A DNA stretch of 6,124 bases from JABDGZ01 sp964487685. Lineage in GTDB: Bacteria > Omnitrophota > Gorgyraeia > Zapsychrales > Fredricksoniimonadaceae. Where the stretch lies: NCBI GenBank assembly GCA_964487685.1, contig CAZASA010000119.1:1-6124 (forward strand). The letters are read 5' to 3'. Shown piece after piece: positions 1 through 6,096 of the stretch; the stretch's first letter is position 1, and each line of letters starts with the position of its first letter. Position numbers and translations under genes: made by a program. A model generated the notes under the pieces. The model did no database searches. It saw only the letters and a list, made by a program, of their open reading frames with translations, and was not told the origin of the DNA.

Positions 1-959
1 CGGAAACTTTTTATACCAGATTTAATACACGCTGTAAAGAAGGATTTCTTAAAATCTCCGTATGACTCTCCATTGTCCTTAACAAAAATCAATTCACTAA
101 CAGAATGTTTAGGCACACCAATTAAAGTATTTATAATAGTTTCGTTTAGAGGAATTTCACGTTTCTCCCCATTCTTGGTATTTGCTAAATGAACAATGCT
201 TCTTTTAAAATCTATGTCTCTCCATTTAAGCCCCATAATTTCGCCTTTTCTCATGCCTGTATTAACGGCGACATCTACAATAGGCCTAATGGATGGATTA
301 CAATTATCCAAGAGTTTATTTATTTCATCCTTCTCAAGAAATCTAAGACGACCATTATTTTCCTTATAAAATTTAATGCTTTTGACTGGATTAGCGCCAC
401 TAAATTTACCCCACGATATTGCTTTATTAAAAATACTTTTGAGACAGGTTAATTGACGATTGACAGTTGTTGGCGTAATCACCTTAGCACTACCATCTTT
501 CAATGTTCTATACGCCCTAGATCTTTCAGACTTAAATGTCTGAACCTTGTGGACAGTAATTTCATCGAGATAACAACCAGAAAAGAAATCTTTCAAAGCT
601 TTAATATTATGCTTATCTGGTGTGTTAAAAGATTTTTTGTTGTTTACCTTGCAGTGAAGCTCATAATACTCATCAGCAATGTCCTCAAATTTAATTCGCA
701 CCACTTCTTCTTTCTTCTCAAGAAATTTACCTTCGGCAATTTCAACCTTACGTTTTGCAAAAACAGTCAAAGCTAATGACTTGCTTGGCCCAATGTGCTC
801 TCGATACTTCTTCCCCTTATCAAGATACTCAATATAATAATCCTTTTCTTGAATCTTAATAAGGGCATTGCAAGAATGACAATTTACATTACGCACTTCT
901 TTATAAACGTTATTATTGCCTCGGCAAGCTGGACAATAGACTCGATTAAAAATAGCCAT
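1..959 (-). CDS. Tyrosine recombinase / integrase with N-terminal zinc ribbon (C-terminus beyond window)
   Basis: Reading the minus strand from the ATG at 959-957 gives an open frame of 319 codons that runs off the left edge. Residues 9-30 contain two CxxC pairs (C9, C12, C27, C30), a small zinc ribbon. Residues about 35-85 (KDYYIEYLDKGKKYREHIG) resemble an arm-type DNA-binding segment. Residues about 90-195 fit the helical core-binding domain (TVNRQLTCLKSIFNKAISWG). The catalytic domain starts near residue 205 and shows the first active-site arginine in NTGMRKGEIMGLKWRDID (R237) and the beta-hairpin lysine in TKNGEKREIPL (K262). The window ends at KSGIKSF, just before the expected HxxR box and the nucleophilic tyrosine, so completeness and activity cannot be judged. 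Known for the family: site-specific strand exchange that integrates and excises mobile elements. Inferred: the integrase of an element lying mainly to the left or spanning this site. An AAGGGAG ribosome site supports the start. The family assignment is firm; the element type is unknown. Confidence 0.93.
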   Translation of the reverse strand, partial: MAIFNRVYCPACRGNNNVYKEVRNVNCHSCNALIKIQEKDYYIEYLDKGKKYREHIGPSKSLALTVFAKRKVEIAEGKFLEKKEEVVRIKFEDIADEYYELHCKVNNKKSFNTPDKHNIKALKDFFSGCYLDEITVHKVQTFKSERSRAYRTLKDGSAKVITPTTVNRQLTCLKSIFNKAISWGKFSGANPVKSIKFYKENNGRLRFLEKDEINKLLDNCNPSIRPIVDVAVNTGMRKGEIMGLKWRDIDFKRSIVHLANTKNGEKREIPLNETIINTLIGVPKHSVSELIFVKDNGESYGDFKKSFFTACIKSGIKSF

Positions 960-968
960 TATTTTTTT

Positions 969-975
969 CTCCCTT
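969..975 (-). promoter_or_regulatory. Ribosome binding site of the integrase
   Basis: On the minus strand AAGGGAG precedes the ATG at 959 by nine bases. This is a normal Shine-Dalgarno motif and spacing, and it fixes the integrase start ahead of the CxxC zinc ribbon. Confidence 0.8.
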
Positions 976-1006
976 CTGCAATTACCCGCAAAGCTTCTTT
1001 CTTTGT

Positions 1007-1033
1007 ATTTTATGTGGCGCGCCACATAAGCAA
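1007..1033 (-). promoter_or_regulatory. Possible integrase promoter overlapping the palindrome
   Basis: On the minus strand TTGCTT (1033-1028) could serve as a weak -35 element and TAAAAT (1012-1007) as a -10 element one base off TATAAT. The spacer is 15 bases, shorter than optimal. Most of the spacer is the perfect palindrome at 1010-1029. If the promoter is real, a dimeric protein on the palindrome would block or remodel it, and the transcript would start about 40 bases before the integrase ATG. The region is AT-rich, so chance matches are likely. Confidence 0.3.
1010..1029. repeat. 20-bp perfect palindrome TTATGTGGCG/CGCCACATAA
   Basis: The sequence TTATGTGGCG is followed directly by its exact reverse complement, with the axis between 1019 and 1020. 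It lies 50 bases upstream of the integrase start, in an otherwise AT-rich stretch, so the GC-rich core GGCGCGCC stands out. Perfect symmetry fits a site for a dimeric DNA-binding protein, such as a repressor, an excisionase or the recombinase itself. As RNA it would form a stem without a usable loop and there is no T-run at the right place, so it does not look like a terminator. Confidence 0.9.
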
Positions 1034-1035
1034 CC

Positions 1036-1117
1036 TTATGTGGCGTTCATAATTATGTGGCTTAATTCATTTTTTACTGTCTAAAACTGTGATTTTTTTC
1101 AATTCTGCGCCACATAA
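1036..1117. repeat. Three more copies of the TTATGTGGC half-site
   Basis: The half-site of the palindrome recurs as TTATGTGGCG at 1036-1045 (plus orientation), TTATGTGGC at 1053-1061 (plus) and CGCCACATAA at 1108-1117 (minus orientation). With the palindrome this makes five copies within 108 bases. The spacing between start points is irregular (26, 17 and about 55 bases). Directly repeated and inverted decamers next to an integrase are typical of arm-type recombinase or excisionase sites at an attachment region, or of a multi-site operator. The copies are plain in the sequence; the function is inferred. Confidence 0.85.
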
Positions 1118-1189
1118 TTTGATTAAGCAATCGATTTTATAACATTAATAATATACTAGCAATTTACTTACCTACAAGCCTCCGTGCGC
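1118..1189. other. AT-rich spacer, no gene seen
   Basis: This stretch lies between the half-site cluster and the fragment on the minus strand. It is AT-rich (for example ATTTTATAACATTAATAATA) and has no open frame worth reporting, no RNA gene and no convincing -35/-10 pair for the large gene to the right. TATACT at 1152-1157 resembles a -10 box but lacks a -35 partner. Confidence 0.5.
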
Positions 1190-1321
1190 TTAATTTTTAA
1201 ATATTTTATTGAGTTTTTTGTCAAACTTATCATTATCCGACGACATATAATCAGAAAGCGTTTCCCTGAAATAGTCTTCCAGCTCTTGTTTTGCATATAA
1301 ATCCGTTCCATACTCTATATA
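1190..1321 (-). pseudogene. Probable 3' tail of a truncated gene of unknown function
   Basis: On the minus strand a frame ending in TAA at 1192-1190 encodes a tail reading IEYGTDLYAKQELEDYF, then RETLSDYMSSDNDKFDKKL, then NKIFKN. Its acidic and lysine-rich pattern looks like a genuine amphipathic C-terminus rather than translated noise. Upstream, the frame enters the region opposite the signal peptide of the large gene and reaches a stop at 1369-1367. The only ATG in between (1366-1364) has no credible ribosome site. I read this as the surviving 3' end of a gene whose body was lost where the large gene begins, near 1321. I do not recognise the protein. A chance open frame of this size remains possible. 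Confidence 0.4.
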
Positions 1322-1407
1322 TGAGGCACAGATCCCCACTTGCCCACATATTAATGCTAATTGCATTTATGGTTAATACCTTTGGGCCTGCGCCCATGGT
1401 CCAAGCT
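1321..1407 (+). other. Signal peptide of the large protein
   Basis: The first 29 residues have the three classic regions: MRHRSP (positive), a hydrophobic stretch AHILMLIAFMVNTFGPAP, and a cleavage region MVQA followed by QDY. There is no lipobox cysteine, so signal peptidase I is expected. This places the protein outside the cytoplasm, in the periplasm or beyond. Confidence 0.75.
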
Positions 1408-4400
1408 CAAGATTATCGTTTGCCTGCTCCCGGGGTGATGGTTCATTTAAGCCCCCCGCTTGAACCGCCAATACTTAAAGGAATTAAAGTTCATCCTGAT
1501 AATCCATTCCGTTTTGATTTCATCCTGGATAAAGGTGACAGTGAGTTTAATAGTGATCAGCTTAAAGATGAATCAAGCAAGCTGATTAAGTATTTCCTCG
1601 CCAGCTTGACCATTCCAGAAAAAGATTTATGGGTCAATCTCTCTCCATATGAAAAAGACCGCATTATCCCTAATAGCTTCGGCCTTACCGAAATGGGCCG
1701 CGATCTGTTAGCGGAAGATTACATGCTCAAGCAGATAACCGCTTCTCTCATCTATCCCGAAGATGAAATAGGTAAAAGATTTTGGAAAAGAATATATGAA
1801 GAAGCGACTAAAAAGTATGGGACAACGGATATCCCGGTCAATACGTTCAATAAAGTTTGGATAGTGCCAGAGAAAGCAGTTGTTTATGAAAATGCGAAAG
1901 CAGGGACAGCTTATGTCGCCGAATCAAAGCTTAAAGTCATGCTTGAGCAAGATTATTTGTCATTGGAAAAACACGAAGGATCCAACGCCCCGGCTCAAGG
2001 AAAAGAGACCAGTCAATTGGGCAGTGATATCGTCCGTGAGGTTGTCATCCCGGAATTGACCAAGGAAGTCAACGAAAACAAGAATTTTGTTAAGCTTCGT
2101 CAGGTTTACAATTCACTGATCCTTGCCACATGGTATAAAAAGAAAATTAAGGACAGTATCTTATCGCAAATATATACGGATAAGAACAAAATCGTTGGCG
2201 TCAATATTAATGACCCCCAAGAGAAACAAAGAATTTATGAACGGTATTTACGGGCATTTAAAAAAGGCGTTTATAACTATATAAAAGAAGATCAAGATCC
2301 CGTCACTCAAGAGGGTATTCCAAGGAAATATTTTTCAGGTGGTGTGGATATGGAAAAGTTTGGCGATTTGGCCATGACAATTAAGCCGGTTCAAGCAGAA
2401 AATTTGCCTACTGAACAGAATTCCAAATTGGTGGAAATTGACTCGCAAGTGCAATCAGCCGATAACACTGCAAATATAGCAGGAACGGCAGGTTCTTCTA
2501 ATGGAAATAATGATTCGTGGAATCGCCGTAATAACACGGTCAATCCAGATGATGGAAGAAAAAGAGGTGCATCAGATCAAAATCATGATTTCGTCATTGC
2601 CGGGGATAATTTGGGAGGACGCAATAGAAGCGATCACGTAGATTATCATAGGCAGGGTCAATTTTCCGAAATTATTTCTGATATCGCATCCCAGATAGGG
2701 GCTACCGTGAGAACTGATGGTCTTTATGATCTTCGATCTGTTGTAGCAAATGCTCCAGGCAGAAGAATAACGACTTCTCATGGTGAGATTTATCTTACGG
2801 AAGATGGGATATTGGTAATTATCGACAGCCGATTTCAGAGGGATCATGCCGGTCGAGGAGAACGGGCTATATACGCAAAAAATGCGTCTAAAGTTAAACA
2901 TGAATTGGTTGAATTAAAAGGATGGATAGAGTTCGCTGTCAAAAAAGGCCTTGTTACAGAGGAAGAGGTATTAAACGGACAGGTGGATTTGGGGCGGATA
3001 TTGAGAAATTATATGAATGGTGTTGGCGAGAATTTAACAGTAGATCAGTTAGTCAGTCGCCGAGAAGAAATATTTCAACACAGAGACAGGCTTCATCGGC
3101 AGGGAATCGAGGCTGAAAGGGCTGAAAGGGGTCTCGTTCACCCCGAATCGCGCGGATCGCTGGAGGGGACACTCTATCGTGGAACCACTAGGGCTCAATG
3201 GGCACAAATTTTAAGGGGCGAAACACCGCAATCCGAGTACTCAACCAACGGGCTGACCTGGGTGACTTTGGATCTCGAATCAGCGACAGCTTATTCGCGA
3301 CGTGAGGGAGAGGCACAGGCAGTAATCATCGCATATAAGCTTTCAGCCAATGGGAAAGTGTCAACGTTGACCAGTTATGGTGACTTACGGCGGCAGGGAG
3401 TGCTTTCGCTCGAAGATGTTGCCAGAGTCTACGATCTTAAGGGGAATGTTTTGTATGATGCTGAAAACCAAATTCCGTCCACCTTAGGGGAAGGATCAGA
3501 TTTAGATTTTATTATTTCAAGCGATGGAGATTATAGGTTAGGTGGCGAAGATCTAGGGGACAGTTTCCAACATATGTTCACCGTTGAAGGACGTAGAGTT
3601 AGTGTAGATGATCTTCAGAGAGCTCTGGTAGCAGTCAACGATGAAATAGTAGCAAGTAATGAACAGATTTTAAGATATATAGAAGATTTTAATAGTGGGG
3701 ATAGATATATTAGGCCTCGAATGCAATTGGGTGAACAAGGGCAGATTCTTCCTGATCGTGCTAGTTCTTTTAAAGACGCATTAGCACAAAGTATGGTCGG
3801 AAGGCTACTATTGCTGACATCTAAATTGTTCCCTGTTCAAGAAGACTCTCTTTTTAAAGGACGCAAACAAGGCTTAGATTCAGACGATGTTGTAAATTTA
3901 TTGTGGGAAAAGGCAAAGAAGCATGATAATTTTTCTGATTTTATTATGACGCTTTCACAAGAAATACAGACAATATCTGGAGTTGATTTAACTCATTCTA
4001 ACGATATAAATAATTTGTTAATATCAACGGGTAGCGAGGATCTCTTTAATGCCATTGTTTCTTATATAATCAATAATTTTATACGACCGGAATTACAGAG
4101 TCGGCCTTATCCTACTTCTTTCGTTTCTTCTATGACATGGGAAGGATTTATACAAGCGCGGCGTACAAGCCTTCGAGGACAGGGAAGACCTTTTAGAGCA
4201 CCCCCTGGGCCATGGTCGGAGAATAATTTGCATATAGGCAATGGCTTTTGGCAATCTGGTCCAGAGGGGGCATTAGGCTTAGTTTCTCGAGGCATACATG
4301 GTGGATTAAATAAAGTCTTGACGAGCGACGGCTTAATGGCGGCTGATGTTCAAGGGAATAATTTACCTTTCAGGTCTATGAGCTTTAGTTCAACCCCTTA

Positions 4401-5502
4401 TGGTGGTGTTGGCTGGGGAGAGGGTCAGATAGTCTTTTATTGTGATCCTGCAAAAATGCCAATAGCTAACGAGAATGAGTTACAGCAATTGAGAAAAACT
4501 TTAGGTCTTGGGCATACTCCTTACAATGATGGTAGTGAAGTAGTGGCAAAAAACACAGTCCCTCTAGATGCTGTTCAATGGGTTTTTGTTGATACTAATC
4601 AATATCTTACGAATGAACAGCTTTTAAATGAACCATGGATTAAAGATAAAGTTGTCGTTTTCGGTATTTCGAGAAGCCAAGGGTTTTATTATTATCACCT
4701 CAATGATGCGGATAATAAAATAATACTGACGTCTTTAGAAAGATTTTATGGTCAAAATTCTGATAAGGCTGATCCTGATATTGCTTTTGAAATAGCATCG
4801 CAGTTAGCTATAACGGATGTTACTAAGAAAGAATATTTGCAACAAGAAATAGCTGGCAAAAGTCGACAAGTAAGAATATTGGAAGCGGCAGATAAAATAT
4901 CAAGAGAGGATGCTGTTTTCTCACCTAAAGCGATCGCTCATTTGTTAAAAGAAGATATTGATATAGTGATAGATGTATTGATCAATGCAAATAAGTATTC
5001 AGTGGCTCGTTCGGATATTATATATAATGGCAGACGAGATATCATGTTTAAATTGGCACGAAATTCTCAGCCATTAGCCTCTTGGGATATTTTGAGTCGT
5101 GAATTGACTAATAAGGAATCTGCTCAATGGAAAACCACAAGAATATTGCAGGATTCTTGGAGACGTCTTGGTTTATCAAGAGAAGAAATGAATGTTGCGC
5201 AGAACAACGCTTCATCTAACAGACAAACCTCTCCCCTTATGGGAAATCCTTTAGATAGCAACGGAGATAAAGCAATAAAAGGTGGTATTGATTTGACCCC
5301 GGCAAATATGAATTTACAGACACGAAATTCAAACGGTGAAATCAAATTCCACATGGATCCCGCCATGCTTCAGCAACTTCAAAACGCCCCTGGCTTTGTG
5401 CCGGTGATTATCAATATTCAGCCGCTTAAAAGCCTCCCGGAATTTCTTGGATTGAATCGGAATACCGCATCGTCAAACTCATTGACAAAGAATATTGTAT
5501 AA
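1321..5502 (+). CDS. Large secreted Omnitrophota-type mosaic protein with two ART-like segments
   Basis: The protein has 1393 residues counted from the ATG at 1321. Residues 1-29 form a signal peptide: basic start MRHR, hydrophobic core ILMLIAFMVNTFG and a VQA cleavage site. Residues 30-350 are the conserved N-terminal block that I associate with Omnitrophota. About 375-430 is an Asn/Ser/Gly/Asp-rich linker. About 445-605 is a helical domain with HELVE (H527, E528, E531) and a later LHRQGIEAE. About 614-715 starts with LYRGTT and contains GLTWVTLDLESATAYSRR, ART-like. About 716-984 is unrecognised. About 985-1090 is a second ART-like segment with SRG (R990), SFSSTP (1021-1026) and GSEVV (E1073). 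About 1150-1290 is helical. Residues 1304-1380 are the conserved C-terminal block ending PVIINIQPLKSLPEFLGL. A TTG at 1291 in the same frame would add ten residues, but those lie over the minus-strand fragment. Neither start has a Shine-Dalgarno motif, and the ATG puts the signal peptide at the true N-terminus. The protein is probably exported; its substrate and role are unknown. Base composition varies strongly along the gene, as expected for a mosaic. Confidence 0.85.
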   Translation: MRHRSPLAHILMLIAFMVNTFGPAPMVQAQDYRLPAPGVMVHLSPPLEPPILKGIKVHPDNPFRFDFILDKGDSEFNSDQLKDESSKLIKYFLASLTIPEKDLWVNLSPYEKDRIIPNSFGLTEMGRDLLAEDYMLKQITASLIYPEDEIGKRFWKRIYEEATKKYGTTDIPVNTFNKVWIVPEKAVVYENAKAGTAYVAESKLKVMLEQDYLSLEKHEGSNAPAQGKETSQLGSDIVREVVIPELTKEVNENKNFVKLRQVYNSLILATWYKKKIKDSILSQIYTDKNKIVGVNINDPQEKQRIYERYLRAFKKGVYNYIKEDQDPVTQEGIPRKYFSGGVDMEKFGDLAMTIKPVQAENLPTEQNSKLVEIDSQVQSADNTANIAGTAGSSNGNNDSWNRRNNTVNPDDGRKRGASDQNHDFVIAGDNLGGRNRSDHVDYHRQGQFSEIISDIASQIGATVRTDGLYDLRSVVANAPGRRITTSHGEIYLTEDGILVIIDSRFQRDHAGRGERAIYAKNASKVKHELVELKGWIEFAVKKGLVTEEEVLNGQVDLGRILRNYMNGVGENLTVDQLVSRREEIFQHRDRLHRQGIEAERAERGLVHPESRGSLEGTLYRGTTRAQWAQILRGETPQSEYSTNGLTWVTLDLESATAYSRREGEAQAVIIAYKLSANGKVSTLTSYGDLRRQGVLSLEDVARVYDLKGNVLYDAENQIPSTLGEGSDLDFIISSDGDYRLGGEDLGDSFQHMFTVEGRRVSVDDLQRALVAVNDEIVASNEQILRYIEDFNSGDRYIRPRMQLGEQGQILPDRASSFKDALAQSMVGRLLLLTSKLFPVQEDSLFKGRKQGLDSDDVVNLLWEKAKKHDNFSDFIMTLSQEIQTISGVDLTHSNDINNLLISTGSEDLFNAIVSYIINNFIRPELQSRPYPTSFVSSMTWEGFIQARRTSLRGQGRPFRAPPGPWSENNLHIGNGFWQSGPEGALGLVSRGIHGGLNKVLTSDGLMAADVQGNNLPFRSMSFSSTPYGGVGWGEGQIVFYCDPAKMPIANENELQQLRKTLGLGHTPYNDGSEVVAKNTVPLDAVQWVFVDTNQYLTNEQLLNEPWIKDKVVVFGISRSQGFYYYHLNDADNKIILTSLERFYGQNSDKADPDIAFEIASQLAITDVTKKEYLQQEIAGKSRQVRILEAADKISREDAVFSPKAIAHLLKEDIDIVIDVLINANKYSVARSDIIYNGRRDIMFKLARNSQPLASWDILSRELTNKESAQWKTTRILQDSWRRLGLSREEMNVAQNNASSNRQTSPLMGNPLDSNGDKAIKGGIDLTPANMNLQTRNSNGEIKFHMDPAMLQQLQNAPGFVPVIINIQPLKSLPEFLGLNRNTASSNSLTKNIV
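1408..2370 (+). other. Conserved N-terminal block of the family
   Basis: Residues 30-350 carry the family motifs LPAPGVMVHLSP, VHPDNPFRFDFILD, LIKYFLASLTIPEKDLWVNL, LSPYEKDRIIP, EMGRDLLAEDYMLKQ, PVNTFNKVWIVPEKA, VMLEQDYLSLEK and IPRKYFSGG. I recall these motifs as recurring in many Omnitrophota proteins whose middle parts differ. Part of this block (residues 227-256) is also encoded, inverted and diverged, at the right edge of the window, which is direct evidence that the family has more than one member here. The function of the block is not known to me. Confidence 0.7.
1997..2088 (+). repeat. Inverted diverged repeat, left copy
   Basis: By hand alignment this segment matches the reverse complement of 6033-6124 at 78 of 92 positions with no gap. 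It lies inside the conserved N-terminal block of the large gene. The right copy is cut by the window edge, so the true repeat is probably longer. Confidence 0.9.
2653..3135 (+). other. Helical HE..E domain of unknown function
   Basis: Residues 445-605 begin with a short beta-rich part (GRRITTSHGEIYLTEDGILV) followed by helices. KVKHELVELKGW supplies H527, E528 and E531, and LHRQGIEAE supplies H592, E598 and E600. The pairing of an HE..E helix with a later histidine could bind a metal. The sequence is not the HExxH of zinc peptidases, so no peptidase call is made. The domain ends at a 9-bp tandem duplication (GCTGAAAGG at 3112-3120 and 3121-3129, encoding AERAER). Confidence 0.35.
3160..3465 (+). 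other. ART-like segment 1
   Basis: Residues 614-715 start with EGTLYRGTTRAQW (R620), which matches the LYRG first strand of many ADP-ribosyltransferase folds. They continue with GLTWVTLDLESATAYSRREG, a good match to the 'T.d...A..Ya' strand-helix of that fold, then AQAVIIAYKLS and ARVYDLKGNVLYDA. I cannot place the catalytic glutamate, so it may be an inactive or NAD-independent relative. The segment is GC-rich (68 of 120 bases are G or C at 3121-3240) compared with the rest of the gene. Confidence 0.4.
4273..4590 (+). other. ART-like segment 2 with R-S-E-like motifs
   Basis: Residues 985-1090 show, in order, LVSRGIHGGLNKVL (R990), SMSFSSTPYGGVGWGEGQI (serines 1021-1024) and DGSEVVAKNTVPLDAVQWVFV (E1073). 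Arginine, then an S-T/S-S strand, then a glutamate beside a strand, is the order of the R-S-E group of ADP-ribosyltransferases. A second acidic residue in the usual E-x-E position is absent; D1070 lies three residues before E1073. Motif order and strand pattern support the fold; activity is not shown. It could also be a catalytically dead or unrelated beta-rich fold. Confidence 0.45.
5230..5460 (+). other. Conserved C-terminal block of the family
   Basis: Residues 1304-1380 run from SPLMGNPLDS through GGIDLTPANMNLQ, IKFHMDPAMLQQLQNAPGF and PVIINIQPLKSLPEFLGL. I recall this GGIDL..PVIINI..LP..LGL tail from other Omnitrophota proteins of the same N-terminal type. A shared tail on a variable body suggests an export, anchoring or processing signal, but nothing in the sequence proves that. 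It lacks the features of LPxTG or PEP-CTERM anchors. Confidence 0.6.
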
Positions 5503-5575
5503 CACAACCCCTCCCCTGCTGATTTAGATTCCTTTATTGTCTTTTTTCTTGCAATAGATCAACAACCATCAACCT

Positions 5576-5582
5576 AAAGGAG
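5576..5582 (+). promoter_or_regulatory. Ribosome binding site of the truncated recombinase
   Basis: AAAGGAG sits seven bases before the ATG at 5590. It is a strong Shine-Dalgarno motif, in contrast to the large gene upstream, which has none. Confidence 0.8.
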
Positions 5583-5589
5583 AACCACT

Positions 5590-6096
5590 ATGTTTAATCA
5601 AATCTTCAAACAACCTACCCGAATAAGTCGTCATTTAAACGCTCCGCTTCTAGAAGATCGTTTACGCTACCTCATTTATCGTTCTAAACAAGAGACCGCG
5701 AAATCAGTACTTTGCCAAATTGCACACTTCCAGTTGATCCTCATTAAGCATCTACATCTTGAAAAAAATAAACTTTTTACGCCAGAAAAGATTAAAACGT
5801 CAGCAAAACGCTGGGCAAATCATAAAACGCAAGGCTGTATTAATGATGATTCGATTGTTCAGCGAAGATGTGAAAATTTTATAAGATATGCCAATCTTTG
5901 GTTACGTTTTTTGGGGCGCATACAAATTTCTAAAAAGTCTGTCGTCACACAGATCACAGAATTTGCCGAATATATGAGAAATGAAAAATGTTTATCTGAA
6001 GTAACTATTTTTAATCATTGTTTTCAATTAGAAAAATTCTTGTCCTCGTTGACTTCCTTAGTCAGCTCTGGGATGACAATTTCACGGACGATTTGA
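5590..6096 (+). pseudogene. Truncated tyrosine recombinase (N-terminal part only), fused to antisense sequence
   Basis: The frame encodes 168 residues. Residues 1-148 look like the start of a tyrosine recombinase. APLLEDRLRYLIYRSKQETAKSVL and the following helices to about 60 resemble an N-terminal extension that I associate with recombinases of RIT-type (recombinase-in-trio) elements and relatives. LWLRFLGRI and ITEFAEYMRNEKCLSEVTI (residues 103-140) are the start of the SAM-like core-binding domain. The whole catalytic domain is missing. From residue 149 on, the codons are the reverse complement of a second copy of the large gene, so the tail FLSSLTSLVSSGMTISRTI and the stop at 6094-6096 are accidental. 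The start and ribosome site are intact, so a short DNA-binding fragment could still be made. It lies 87 bases after the large gene on the same strand, with no clear terminator between. Confidence 0.75.

Noticed and set aside
189..1052. Three plus-strand open frames (189-452, 453-776, 795-1052)
   Set aside because: Positions 1-959 are clearly the integrase on the minus strand, with recognisable catalytic motifs. The plus-strand frames give hydrophobic, Phe/Ile-rich peptides without ribosome sites and are antisense shadows.
1010..1117. CRISPR array
   Set aside because: The repeat unit is only nine to ten bases, orientations are mixed, spacing is irregular and no cas-like gene is present.
1291..1320. 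TTG at 1291 as the start of the large protein
   Set aside because: It adds ten residues before an otherwise complete signal peptide, has no ribosome site and lies over the minus-strand gene tail. The ATG at 1321 is preferred, though its own ribosome site is also missing.
2887..2925. Zinc metallopeptidase call from the HELVEL motif
   Set aside because: The second histidine of HExxH is missing, so a peptidase function is not supported; it is described only as a possible metal site.
2572..3116. Open frames at 2572-2901 (minus) and 2922-3116 (plus)
   Set aside because: Both lie entirely within the long frame of the large protein, show no recognisable motifs and have no ribosome sites.
4107..5366. 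Minus-strand open frames at 4107-4295 and 5124-5366
   Set aside because: They are antisense to the second ART-like segment and the conserved C-terminal block, whose plus-strand reading is supported by family motifs.
5535..5556. TATTG...CAATA with a T-rich loop as a terminator after the large gene
   Set aside because: The stem is only five AT-rich pairs, and the T-run is in the loop rather than after the stem, so it does not fit an intrinsic terminator.
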